A stretch of 41,496 bases of DNA from Nemertoderma westbladi (taxonomy: Eukaryota; Xenacoelomorpha; Nemertodermatida; Nemertodermatidae). The notes below the pieces were generated by a model. It made no database searches and was not told the DNA's origin. It saw nothing but the letters and a program-made list of their open reading frames with translations. The stretch is from NCBI GenBank assembly GCA_032718475.1, contig JAUCBJ010008017.1, positions 1 through 41,496 of the forward strand. Direction: 5' to 3'. Of this stretch, positions 20,701 to 31,500 are shown piece after piece. The translations under genes and the position numbers were made by a program. Positions within the stretch are counted from its first letter, which is position 1, and every line of letters begins with the position of its first letter.

Positions 20701-22357
20701 CAACATATGGAGTGGGTGTGTGACTCTATTATTTTATATTATTTTATTATTTTTATATTTATGTATGTATTACTATGTAATTCTATTATAATCGTTTTCT
20801 TTAATTTTATTCAGTAGAATGTTATTTTAGCGATTATTTAGTAGATTAGTGCAATATATATTCGCGTATATTACTTAATTACGTATATATTATATTTAAT
20901 GCGACGGCAAGAAATAATTCTTTTCCTTCTTCCTTACTGTCCGTATTACATTACAAATACGTAACTACAGTAAGATGAAATGTCCGTACTTATTAAAGTA
21001 CAATAAAGCCACTACTATATTCAAGTATTATTGGTAGGCAGAGTATTAGGAATGCAAAGTTCAGATCCTCGTGTCTCGGCTAAACCAAGCTCTGGGTAGA
21101 CCTTGGAAACGACTTGCCTCTTCACACTGACATTGCTTCGTGCGATATTGCTCTCATACCGTATATTAAATAATACATATAGTAGCGTGATGTCCCTTTA
21201 ACAGTAGCGTATAACGCGAAATAAATCTGTTAAACCCTTTGACCATCTGTAATTCTAGTCGATTAAGATATCGTGGCACCCACCGATATACTTGAAAGAC
21301 AAATTCTAGAATCAGTGGTTGACGTCCCCAGACAAGTTCTGGAATAAATCGGTGCCCATCTCAAATATTAATTAATTAATATTTGCCAAATCTAATAAAT
21401 CAAAATCTGTAAAATTCAGATCCTTCAATAATTCTAGTCAATTAAGATATCGTAGTATTTACCGATATTCTTAAAAAGACAATTGTCATAGAATTAAGGA
21501 TCTTGTGTCCCCAGACATGTTCTGGAATCCAAATATGTCCATTTAATTATCAAATAATAAAATTTCAGGGAATCAATTTAAATTCATGCCTTTTAATGAA
21601 TTTAATAAATTGCCATTTTTACGCAATTTATAAAGTTCCCAAAATTCCATTAATTAATAGATCAAGGGAGCGGAGATTTATCTTAGCATGCGTATGAGTG
21701 TGTGAAAGTCTCCCAAACATAGTCAATAGCAGATAAAATTCATAAAGTCATGTATAAAACAGAACATTGACTATTAAAGAATTACTATTAAATAACATCC
21801 CAGATCTGTATGCATTGGAATTACTCTAATTCTACCGCTAGCTTTACATAATGTCACCATAGCAACAACCACGCTAGAATTAGAATTGAGTTAAAAGAAC
21901 AATAGAAAGCTTGTCCCATTGAATAGCATAGGGAATAAATAGTGCACTGATAGTATCCAAGGATACATAATAATACAGTGACATTCTGGAAGGCATTGAC
22001 TAACGGACAAGTGACCCGAGTGTGTGTAATTTGTGACAAGTTGTGTGTGTGGTATTTGTGAGTTTATAGGTGAATGTTACTGCTAAGGTGTGTTTACAGT
22101 AGCTAGTCGCAATCGTAAAAGTAACCTAACTCTCCAAGGAAACCTGAAGTACATCTAAGCCTTTGGGACGGACAGTTGAGTGACTTGTGCCGGTTGTCGT
22201 TGTCGTTGTGCGGCTACGTCGTTGGCGAAAGTACGGCGGCGACGACACATCGGCGCTGAGGATCTCGTACTGTCCGGGGTTGATTGGGGTAGGCAGCGAC
22301 GCCCGCTCGCCTAAATATAAACTCATTATAATATGGATAAACTCATATATAGCAGAT
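20701..22357 (+). other. BEL element 3' non-coding region
   Basis: AT-rich and without a coherent frame. It holds a diverged tandem duplication of about 179 bp (starts at 21251 and 21430, both AATTCTAGTC). Confidence 0.6.
21251..21600 (+). repeat. 179-bp tandem duplication in the BEL 3' region
   Basis: Two diverged copies beginning AATTCTAGTC(G/A)ATTAAGATA. Both contain GTCCCCAGACA(A/T)GTTCTGGAAT. Confidence 0.75.
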
Positions 22358-22661
22358 ATGACGGAGTTGATAGAAGATGGTCTTGGTATCGGGGAGCGAT
22401 ATACTCTACTTTTGCAAGCGTTTGTTGATAGCTTAATACGCGGCGACGTTAGTCCAACTGCTGCGGAGGACGATGGTCGTTATATCGAACCGCCAATGTC
22501 CCAAGAGCAGCTCGCGCGAGTTAGACTATAGAAAATTCGCTGCTCGATATACGCGGCGTAATGGTACGTATATGGGCTTCTTAACTACTGGTCATCCTAT
22601 CGATTTACACAATACGGACTATGTCGACTATATATCCTGCCCAGCGGAGTCGGAACCATAA
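22358..22661 (+). pseudogene. Unrecognised short coding relic in the BEL 3' region
   Basis: ATG 22358 opens a 57-codon frame ending at 22531. A second frame overlapping its end continues from about 22515 to TAA 22659-22661 with non-random, codon-like composition (YRKFAARYTRRNGTYMGFL). The two look like one frame broken by a single-base shift. No family is recognised. It could be a remnant of pol or of a captured gene. Confidence 0.4.
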
Positions 22662-23416
22662 ACTGAAATTCGAATGCGAAAATTCTATTCGAAATCGACT
22701 CTAAAGAAAAGACACTAAAGAAACAAATGGACGCGGTAACTCCAACGTATATTTGGAATTCTTGATAGAAGCATTGTAACAACAAACAAATATCACCCGC
22801 GTTTACCCTACCAGACGTGCGTCTTTGGTATTATGACGATAAATGCCCTAGACCCAACTAATAAACGGAAAGACATAAACATCCACGTAAACCGAAACTT
22901 GTTGACGTATCACCTATGCTCACTCGGCTCGAACGATCCTGGAGTAAACCTACGATCAGAGTCCCGGAATACTCGGTCAAACCTCCTCATTCCTTAGTTG
23001 GACCTCAGACCTGCGATCCTGGTGGTGTCGCGGATCCTCGCGGACGGTATTCACTGTTCAAGATCTAGTGCTACCCTAACAATTAATCGGTAACACTCCT
23101 ACAGTGATTTCTAGCTAGCCGTCCATCTTACCTAGCCGGATTGTGACGCGGACACCTAATATCACTATCCAACCGTATGGTCGTCCACGTTTAACGCAAT
23201 ACAACCCCTCATCAAGGTGAAGGAGAGCGTTGTACGAAACGAGTTAAACGCTATTTTATAAAGATCAAAAGGGAAGCCTGCGTTTGTTCAGATAAACGTA
23301 AGTTATAACAGTGAGTCCAATCGATAAACGAATTGGCCTTATCTCAATTCGATTGGGAAATCCAGAATCTCTAAGAAGTTATCGAACTTGGACGATCCTA
23401 TTCTCTGCGAGAGTTT
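22662..23416 (+). other. BEL element 3' region, no gene recognised
   Basis: Higher GC than the flanking DNA and no long frame. It may be heavily mutated pol sequence, but I could not match any motif. Confidence 0.4.
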
Positions 23417-23640
23417 TTGGATGAACGTATCCAGCTACGAGCGGAGGAAAATCAGCTCGAGGAGAAGCAGATCGAGGCGGCAGATACCTCGACCACAATC
23501 CTACACCTTCTGATGCAATCATATTGCACCCTTCACCCAGGAGTTATGGCCCTCCTAGTAAAGTGGCTCCCCCCAAAGAGAAAAAGACTCTTGCTAGCCT
23601 CAAAAAACTGCGTAAACGCCGTCCGCGCAAGAAAGACTAA
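23417..23640 (+). pseudogene. Possible C-terminal pol/accessory relic with basic tail
   Basis: One frame starts with a charged stretch (RIQLRAEENQLEEKQIEA). Another frame over the same place ends with a Lys/Arg-rich tail (LKKLRKRRPRKKD) at TAA 23638-23640. A frame switch near 23490-23510 would join an acidic coil to a basic C-terminus. It sits where a BEL pol would end. Assignment is tentative. Confidence 0.35.
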
Positions 23641-23708
23641 CTGTTTAGAGTATCTTTGTGTTTTAGAAACTGTGATTTTTATATTTTATAGACTGAAAAT
23701 CCCATTTT

Positions 23709-23718
23709 CTGGGAGCGG
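23709..23718 (+). promoter_or_regulatory. Polypurine tract candidate of BEL element
   Basis: The purine-rich CTGGGAGCGG lies directly before the TG of the 3' LTR. It is short and contains one C, so it is only moderately typical. Confidence 0.5.
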
Positions 23719-24966
23719 TGTAAAAGCCTTTGCTGAATTGCCCCGTTATTTTTATTATCTCTTACATTAAAATACTCTGTAGTTGATTTAATAAGTGTAA
23801 GAGACCGTATTATTGCTGTATCGGTGTTTTTAGAGGATCTAAGACCTATTTCCTCCGTATGTGTACTGTGAAAGGCATATTTTATGATTCTATGGCAATT
23901 CGTGACGCAAAAGGGTGATAGCTACTCTTGAACAGTAGTTACTATGACTACGGTTAACAGCTGACATTCATACGTGTTGATTTCCTTTGTTCTACGGCGT
24001 CTCTCAGTTCAGTCAGCCAATGAGAGCGTTTTTGTGGCTCCTTGTACAGAAAATTTCCGAGAAATGATGCAATGCCTATGTGCAGTGTTTTCATTCAGTC
24101 TTGAGCCAAAGAAAGAACGGCTTGGAAGTATTTTGTGCTGTACTGTTTTTAGTCGTACACTAGTAGGTTTAATTATAAAGGGCATATATCCTTTAACTGA
24201 CTACTGCAATTTAACATACCTGATGACTGCTGACTGATCATACATGCTGACTGCTGAAACATTGCAAACTCATAACAATCAGTGTTTCATTGTTGTTTTA
24301 TACTGCTATTTACCGTCAGTTCTTCATAATATGGTTGATGAATAATTATATTTGGAATAACGATAAACAACCCCTAAACCCAATATTCTTGATATACCGA
24401 AGGTAAGAGAGAAGGGTTACAAATAAACGATTGTGACTTATGTTAAAGTGGTTTGAAGTGAATCTAATGTTATTTGATAGACCCTACATGATTCAGTCTG
24501 TGTTCCTTTTATATGTGACTAAAATCAGTGAAGATTGGCAGATTAGTGTGCAGTATTGTGCAGCATTGTGTATGAGTGAGTCTGTTAAAGAAGCAATTCC
24601 TAAAGAATGCGCCATATATGTGAATTATAATTAAGCCATATCGTTGTGAGTAGTTTAAGTCATAACTCTGTTTATATAGATAAAGCGCCACGTCCTAAAG
24701 GAACTGTTAATATTACCGAAGGTGAATAATATTGTCAGAGATTATATAATACTGTCAGTCGAATAATACATTAGGCTTACATAGCAATAAAATTAAACCG
24801 TCGAACCCAATCTCCCGGGAATATCCAGCGGGTGAATGGTCGCGCACGGATTGGTTTCGACTAGTGTAGTGAATCAAATACTTGTCATAGACTAAAAGCA
24901 GATTTAATATCTAGAAGACATCTTAATTTGGTGGGTTAAACTGCCAAAGGTCTGAAAGCGCGAACA
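23719..24966 (+). repeat. 3' LTR of BEL/Pao element
   Basis: 1248 bp, the same length as the 5' LTR, with a single substitution noticed. Followed by the target duplication GCATC (24967-24971). Confidence 0.95.
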
Positions 24967-25277
24967 GCATCTTTATTGTTTCATAGAGGTTTTTATTACT
25001 TATATTTTACCCTATAGTCAAAGTCAATATACCCCATACCATAGCCAGCTTCAGGCAGGACTGTATGAAATGACTGACAGTACTACTTTGAAATCTTTGA
25101 GGACACTTTGTCATTTTCTTGGACCACTTTTAGAAATTTGAGACACTTTTAGTTCTTTGAGAAAATCTCAAAGAACAGATGCACTTTGAGACCCCGACTG
25201 TATGTATAACCATTTTTTCAAATTTTGTAAATTACATTTATATATTAATTTCATTATTAATATTATTATTTATATTA

Positions 25278-25547
25278 ATTTATAAAAAATTATGTTCTAG
25301 AACAAATGTTTTTTTGTTCTAGAACATTTTAAAAAAAAATCGGGATTTTATTTAAAACGCATGGAATCGTTCTAAAACGTGTTTAAAATCAATAAAAAAA
25401 TTTTGGAAAGTTTTTTTTATTAATTGTAATTTTTAACGTTTTGCACGTTTTAAAACGATTCCATGCGTTTTAAATAGAAACAATACGTTTTCTAAAAAAC
25501 GTTCAAGAACAAGAAATATTTTTTCTAGAACATAATTTTTTATAAAT
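25278..25547. mobile_element. Foldback/MITE palindrome with TTCTAGAAC ends
   Basis: Outer arms 25278-25303 and 25523-25547 are inverted copies carrying TTCTAGAAC. Inner arms 25350-25381 and 25444-25475 pair over 32 bases with one mismatch (core AAACGCATGGAATCGTT). The whole 270 bp can fold on itself. No coding capacity. Confidence 0.8.
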
Positions 25548-26144
25548 GAATAGCTAACATGTTCTGGAACATTTTCTATACAAATAGTAATAAGAACTAG
25601 GTACTACAAACTATTTATGGAGGGCGGAAGTAGGATGTCGTAACCAGTGTTGAAATTACTATCTAAACCTACCTAAAACACTAGCTACCATAAAAAAACA
25701 TATCTACTAATGTTCTAGAACACGTATCAATAATAACAATCATAATATGAGTTCAGAAAATATAAAGAAAATGTCATATTAAAATATTGGAAAAATGGTT
25801 GGTTATACATACCATAGTAATGCCGCTGTTATCTAGGATAATTATTTAGGCTTGTTAACCAATCAACAACACATACAGTATACATAAGCAATATATAAAA
25901 AAAACAGTTTTAAACTTTTTCTATTACTAGCTAGTATATAATTCACAATCTCCATAAAAACACCATAGCTACCATAATTTGCCATATACCATATATTGAA
26001 TTTTTTGCAGAACTACTGTATAAAATTTTAAGTGCTGAACAATTTTCAAAAAATGTGAAAGTTGCAATTTTAATTTCACTTTTTCTATATGTGGGGGATA
26101 CGTTTTCAGGAGAGCTTTGCACTTTTTTCACACCAGTACCAGTA
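25548..26144. other. AT-rich DNA, no gene seen
   Basis: Contains one more GTTCTAGAAC (25712-25721), otherwise no recognised feature. Short open frames are probably chance. Confidence 0.4.
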
Positions 26145-26287
26145 CAGCATGTCCTGGAATATAGTGTCGTTATTCGAGTACATGGTCAATTTCATGCAAT
26201 CCCATTACGATATGTAGAAAAATTTGGCGGGGGGAGGGGGGGGGGGTCATGTACTTGAATAACGGCACTATATTCCAGGACATGCTG
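26145..26287. repeat. 40-bp-stem hairpin with G-tract loop
   Basis: Arms 26145-26184 and 26248-26287 pair at 38 of 40 positions (CAGCATGTCCTGGAATATAG at the base). The 63-base loop ends in GGCGGGGGGAGG followed by a G run, which could form a G-quadruplex. Probably a MITE, but the pairing is good enough to form an RNA hairpin if transcribed. Confidence 0.8.
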
Positions 26288-26414
26288 TCATTTGTTTGTC
26301 GTTGTTTTGGCCATGTTATAGTCTTATTATTAGGTCGGCGTAGTTACACCTCTAGAATTCATTCCGTTGTTTTTGTTAAGTACCAGTTAGGTTTTAGTAA
26401 TAAGGTATCATACA

Positions 26415-26490
26415 GCACAGTGGCGAAGTTGGTCGTGCGTTGGACTTGGAATCTCTAAGTACCGAGTTCAATTCATCTATCGTGTGGTGA
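26415..26490 (+). repeat. tRNA-derived SINE head (pol III boxes A and B)
   Basis: TGGCGAAGTTGG (26421-26432) fits the box A consensus TRGCNNAGYNGG. GAGTTCAATTC (26464-26474) is a near box B, 31 bases on. The acceptor stem does not close well, so this is a tRNA-derived repeat rather than a tRNA gene. A shared motif GGTGAATTAAGA follows at about 26633 and recurs at 36556. Confidence 0.5.
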
Positions 26491-28316
26491 ATGTTTTTGG
26501 TAGTAAGATTGTTAGTAAGCCATTCATTCAAGGAGACACTTCATGCGTTAGTTAGCGCGGACTTTTGAGCGATTTCGCGCTTGTGTAAAAATAACTTTAC
26601 ATAATAATAAATTAAATGTTGTAGAGTGAGTGATGGTGAATTAAGAATGTTGTGTCCTCTACGGTAGGGACTACCCTACAGCCTACAAATCGTCTAATAC
26701 GAAGCTATAGAATATCTCTAACCGTAAAGTCCAGTAGTATACCGCTTACCAGATCCTAGTAACCATGTATCTTACTGTAAGACTCTAGTAATGAAACGGG
26801 CTCGTACAGTATCTGACAACAAATCCCAGTCCAGGATATCTAAACAAACAGATACAATACACAAACTACTACTGGCGAGGAGCAGAGCCTGGTGTTTATT
26901 CTATGTACGTGAGCGGGTCTAATGCCTACGAACTAGACAAAAGGATACCTGTCCTCTAACCGGTATGGCAGATGTACAGTTACAGTAACAGACGAAACTC
27001 ACAGGAAAACAATCCCCGCGCAGCAAATCCTAACTATCGCTGACAGTCCCAAATACCGTAACTTGCCGCGGTGTGATTTATATGGTTTATATACGAGCTA
27101 GGTGGGTTACAGACCTAGCGTAACAATACTGATCTCCCTGTCTGAATCAGTCTAAAAAGGGTCGTGCCCAATGTAACAATACTGCTGCTCTAGGCAAACA
27201 ACAGTTAATAACGAAAATGAAACACTCCCTTGCCGTAACTAAATATCTGATCCTAATTTTACAAATACGAATGGTAAGTTATAGAAATACTCTGCCTAAA
27301 GTGATCTAAAGTGCGCTATAACTAGTAGAACTCTAAGGGTAAATATGTTTTAGGGCGTGTGTGTGTGGGTGTGTTACAATAAAACAATTTTGTGTATATC
27401 AATTACTAGGTTTTAGTAATTCTCTGACCGAAACAATACCGTGCGCTAGCTACTAAAATAAGCTACAGTCCCGCTCTCAAAAAGCCACAACTCAACTGGG
27501 CAACCACGGTGTTAGTAACTACACCCGTGATCGGCACAAATACCAGATTCTGGTTGTAAGATAAGAAATAGGGATTAATTGCTACCGTACGTTAGCTGAT
27601 CTGGTATACAAATTTGATTCTAGAACTTTGTTGCTGCGGTAGTTAACAGCAAATACCTATCAGTACGTGGCAAGGCGCGGTAGGATATTAATAAAACCTC
27701 CCTAGGCCAAGCGGTGTGCCGGTAGCAGAAATGCTCCTTGCCTGATCAAATAACTAACTTCAGGCAGGGGGGGGTACTAATGTATGTTCTACAAAGCGAA
27801 CTGGTACCAAACGGTCAGTACTGCGAATCACTAAATTATGGAACGTATGCTGTCTGTACCTAATATGTACTCGTGTACTGACAGACTGACGGACGGCAAT
27901 AGCTCGCACCTATGAGGTATACAGGTAACCCAGGGATCAGGGATTCGTAATACTGACAAGGGGGTTCTGCCTAGAACATAGTTATTTCATCCTAAAATTT
28001 GCGGCGTCCCAGGACGGCGTCATGCTTACCCTGATCTATAGGTCTTACGTCGGGCAAGGGCGTCAAACAAAGTCTTACCTTCCTCATAAAGCGGGCGCTG
28101 CATGGCAAGTGGAGTATTTCGAAGGGCGAAGTGGGTGCGCGGTCTAATCTAATGTGGGCGCTAGAGTGTTGTGGACATCTTTTCCCTGCGTTGCTGACGG
28201 CCTAACGGTCTAGGCGGCCATCTTCCTGATGCTTGGCTGTCCCAAAGTTGGACGTTCAGAAAAGTGCATGTTCAGAAGTTTTATAATATATTTACAGTTT
28301 ACAAAACTACTTCTTC
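26491..28316. other. 1.8 kb without recognised genes
   Basis: Moderate GC with no long frame on either strand. The texture on the minus strand (many GTAG/TACCG words) resembles the long BEL leader and LTR, so it may be an old LTR-element remnant, but no alignment could be made. I looked here for a second exon of the peptide-gene copy at 28462 and found none. Confidence 0.35.
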
Positions 28317-28540
28317 ATACATTCTTCTTTATATAGAGAGGGCTGGGTTGTAGGCTGAGACAAATATGGGGTAAATAGAGGGAGGCCAGGGGAGTGGTTT
28401 TACAAACATTGTTGTAAGTAAAGCTAAACATATGACAAATCTGCTTTGAGAACAAACTTACATTGTCTCTTTCAACTAATTTGTTGGAGTCCTCGTTGTT
28501 GTCTCCATTGCACTCCACAGCTAAAAGAACTGCCAGAGCT
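28317..28540 (-). repeat. Duplicated segment, left part (copy of 38802-39027)
   Basis: Same sequence as exon 1 and the start of intron 1 of the peptide gene at 38802-39027, with scattered substitutions and a 4-bp indel. The similarity begins inside a 100-bp minisatellite unit (CATTCTTCTTTATATAGAG) and stops at the LINE. Confidence 0.9.
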
Positions 28541-28560
28541 ACTACTACTAGGATCGGCAT
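28462..28560 (-). pseudogene. Paralogous exon 1 of the secreted-peptide gene with LINE-derived start
   Basis: The minus frame begins at ATG 28560 (an in-frame ATG also at 28578) inside the LINE 3' end. It runs through the (TAG)n tail as ILVVV, then enters host exon sequence (ALAVLLAVECNGD...) and ends at a GTAAGT donor (GT 28461-28460) in the same phase as the intact gene. The host part keeps AVECNGDNNEDSNKLVERDN unchanged. The reading is hydrophobic enough for a signal peptide. No second exon was found downstream, so without splicing to something else it makes nothing known. The coding sense is certain; expression is unknown. Confidence 0.55.
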
Positions 28561-31500
28561 GCTGCATTGCAGCTGCATTTTTAAGAATGCTGTGCCGGCT
28601 TGTCAACAAAATTGCACCGCCACAACTCCCTATCACCCATGACATTTGCTAGATCATCCGCATCTTTAAGGCCAGTGTCCTTTAAGATGCGTCTCAAGAA
28701 AGTCATGGGCTGTCCACCATGCTTATTCACTCCATGAGGCTGCCAAAGTACAAGATTATGCACTGGCTGGTCCTCACGGCGAAAGCAATGTCCTGCAAAG
28801 CGGAGGCGATTTTGTTCTAGTGTCAAGCTTGGGGGAACCAATGAGACACCTCCAATGTTATATAGTGTCTGGTTGGAGATGTGTGCATTGTACTTGACAC
28901 AATGTACCCGGCGTAGCATTCTTGTGAATGTGCCATCCAGAGATTTGGTGTCCTCAGCAGTTAGAGCCCAGCATGGACTCCCGTAGAGGAGTACTGGAAC
29001 TACTGCTGCTCTAAATAATCGGACCTTAAGTTTCCGATTAATTCTAGGTGACTTCCAAATCCTGGAAAGCCTATTCAAGGCTGCCCATGCCTTTCCCTTA
29101 CGTATTCGAAGGTCCTCACCTGACTTCCGGATCCATGATCCCAGGTAACAGAAGTCGTCCACATGCTCAAGCATACCATCCTTTGAGCTTATGCTCATCC
29201 GATCAGAGACTTGCTGAGGACTTTCAAAGTTAACTGTCAGAATTTTGGTCTTTCTGGAGTTAATAAAAAGACCAACACTAGAAGCAGCATGTTCTAATGA
29301 GCTGAGGAGCCGCTGGGCTCCCTCTAATGATTCTGAGAGTACTCCTAAGTCATCAGCAAAGTCTAGATCAGTTAGGTACTTGGCAGGATTTCCTCGACTT
29401 CTGGAGCCAGTAGGTGGAGTTATCATCACCCCATCATCATTATGATGATCTAAGGACATGCGTAGAACATAGTCAACCACAATAATGAACAAGAATGGTG
29501 CAAGTGTGTCTCCTTGGAGGACGCCCCATAACACTTCAAATGGTTCTGTGTCACCGTCAACAGTAGACACAAATGTTGTCGAACCATCGTATACTGATCT
29601 GATTGCTGCAATAATTTCATCAGGAATCCCATATAATGAAAGTATGCTGAACATACGTGAGCGAGAGACTGAATCAAAGGCCTTGAAGAAGTCAACAAAG
29701 ATAACAGCCAGATGCCTGTCTTTCTTTTTTGATAACTCTTCAATTATCCTTCTAAGTGCCAAAATGGGCTCCATGGTCCCACGACCTTTACGGAACCCAT
29801 TCTGATTTCCACGTAGCAGTCTCTCAATGGGATCCCTGATGCGATTTAATAGAATTCTATTGTATAGTTTTGCAGCAATCGAGATCAATGAGATTCCCCG
29901 AAAAGAACCATAGAGTGTTAGGTTGCCCTTCTTGGGAACTGGCACCAACTTATTTGTTTTCATTTCTTGTGGGACTCTTGTTGTACGGTACATGTCTACT
30001 ATGATGGGATAGATGAGCTTTAAACACTCAGGTATTTTAAAGACCTCAGGGGGAACACCATCTACTCCACTGGCACGATTGGTCTTAATGCTCTTTGCAG
30101 CAGCCTTCACTTCTGCAAAGGAGATATCGCCAATGGGAATATCTGGGAGTACAGACTCAGACACTTTTACTTCTATAAAGTTATCAGGCAATACCCTGTC
30201 ATTATTGAGGAGCTTTTCAAAGTGGGCTTTCCAACCATTGAGGCGATCGGCTGGTGATTCAGCCTTAACCTTGGTGGTTGGTTGGCTTTTCCGCCCAGTA
30301 AGCAGATTGATCGATTTCCATGCCTGGGATGATTGCCTGCTGTCGTCAGCATCATTGATGGCATCAACCTGTTGGTTTATTAGCTCCTGTAGATTAACAG
30401 AGTACTGCCTGTTCAGGGACCTAGATGCAGCTTTAACTGCATTCTTGGCCGCTGTAGTCTGTTTGAGTCGGGACTCTTTCTGCGCCTTATGAAGGTCATT
30501 TCGGCACTTCTGAATTTTGTTGTCAGTCCAGGGGGCCCTTTTCCTGTTTCGAGGGTATACAGGAACTGTTTCTGCAGCTGCTAACTTAACTGCTTCTGTA
30601 AAGGCAGTATAGCCCTCACAGTGATCTGCCGCCGCAGAGGCAAGAGCCTCATACCTGTTGCTCAGCTGTAGTGTGAAGCTGGATCTCACACTTGGCTGTT
30701 GCAACAGAGAGGACCAGTCATGGCGTGGCAAGGCAGATTTCGTTGTTCTGCTAGCACGCAGACTAAGTCTTACCTTGGCCACAATAAGGCGGTGATCACT
30801 GGAGAAGGGTCGAAGTGTAAATGCATTACAGTCTTGTATAGAGCTCCTGTATTTCCTACGAAACAGAATATGGTCTATCTGGGACTTGTGACCACTGGGT
30901 CCACTATGAGTCCATAGCTTTCCAGTTCGCTTCTTGAACTGGGTTCCAGCCGAAAACAATCCATTTCCAGAGATAAAATCCTGAAGATGGACAGAATTTC
31001 GGTTAACACTATTGCTATAGACCCAGGGCGATGTAGGTGATTGATGCAGACTTGCATTAAAGTCTCCCAGGAATGTTAAGAATGCATGCTGATCCACTCC
31101 ATCAGTTGCTGCTTGTAGATTGTGGTAGAAATTTTCCACCTCCTCTACAGGGGCAACACTAGTTGGAGAGTAGCACACAATCAGAACCACCTTAGGAAAC
31201 TTCTTAGCCAGTCTTCCAGAACATGAGAAGTGGCAACGGATGATGCGGTTAGAGATTTGGTCTATTTTGTCCAATGCTGCATGTGCAGTTGGATTCATCA
31301 ATAGACCAATTCCACCATTGCCACTATCATCTGCTGACGCGAGGGCGAGTCGCCAACCGCCCCCCATGTCCTTAATCAGAACCTCATCAGTCTGTCCAGT
31401 CTGCATTCGGTGCTCTTGAACACCCACTGCGCTAAGAGAAAGCTTATCTGCCAAGGCAGTCAGCTCACCTTGTCGCATTGGGGACCCGAGTGTTAGGGTG

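Larger units (their letters stand above)
12313..24966 (+). mobile_element. BEL/Pao retrotransposon, non-autonomous (no RT or integrase)
   Basis: The element has 1248-bp direct LTRs (12313-13560 and 23719-24966), TG...CA termini, and the 5-bp target duplication GCATC at 12308-12312 and 24967-24971. Interior: a 2.15-kb leader, a 1663-codon gag-protease frame (15709-20700) with a truncated pol remainder, a 3-kb region without intact genes, and a purine-rich tract before the 3' LTR. I saw one LTR difference (C at 12662 versus T at the matching 24068), so insertion is very recent although RT and integrase are missing. It was probably mobilised in trans by an autonomous relative. Confidence 0.93.
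11845..25010. mobile_element. Small palindrome-filled TIR element (MITE-like), split by BEL insertion
   Basis: Left end 11860-11903 contains CCTCTATGAAACAATAAA. Its inverted partner is divided: the inner part is 12293-12312 and the outer part 24972-24995, the two halves being separated by the BEL element. Rejoined in the mind, the arms match over about 43 bases with few mismatches, and weaker AT-rich similarity extends outward to about 11845 and 25010. Original length is about 0.5 kb, with the interior filled by the TTACTGCAGTAA array. Confidence 0.7.
10422..25199. mobile_element. Tc1/mariner-like TIR element, interrupted by a BEL element
   Basis: The ends at 10422-10467 and 25154-25199 are 46-bp inverted repeats beginning CAGTCGGGGTCTCAAAG, identical at 45 of 46 positions. 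Each is flanked outside by TA, the Tc1/mariner target duplication. Removing the BEL insertion and one copy of its target duplication leaves about 2.1 kb. No transposase frame was found, so the element is non-autonomous. The assignment rests on TA plus the CAGT end; two independent inverted copies are the alternative. Confidence 0.65.

Noticed and set aside
22126-22326. 66-codon minus-strand frame in the BEL 3' region
   Set aside because: No recognisable domain, low-complexity Thr run, and no splice or start context. Probably chance.
26415-26490. A functional tRNA gene
   Set aside because: Boxes A and B are good, but the acceptor stem does not pair convincingly and the anticodon stem is uncertain. 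A SINE head fits better.
28317-28460. Continuing the paralogous peptide frame past the GTAAGT donor as an 87-codon protein
   Set aside because: The frame beyond the donor is intron sequence, not conserved in frame with the other copy, where a 4-bp indel shifts it.
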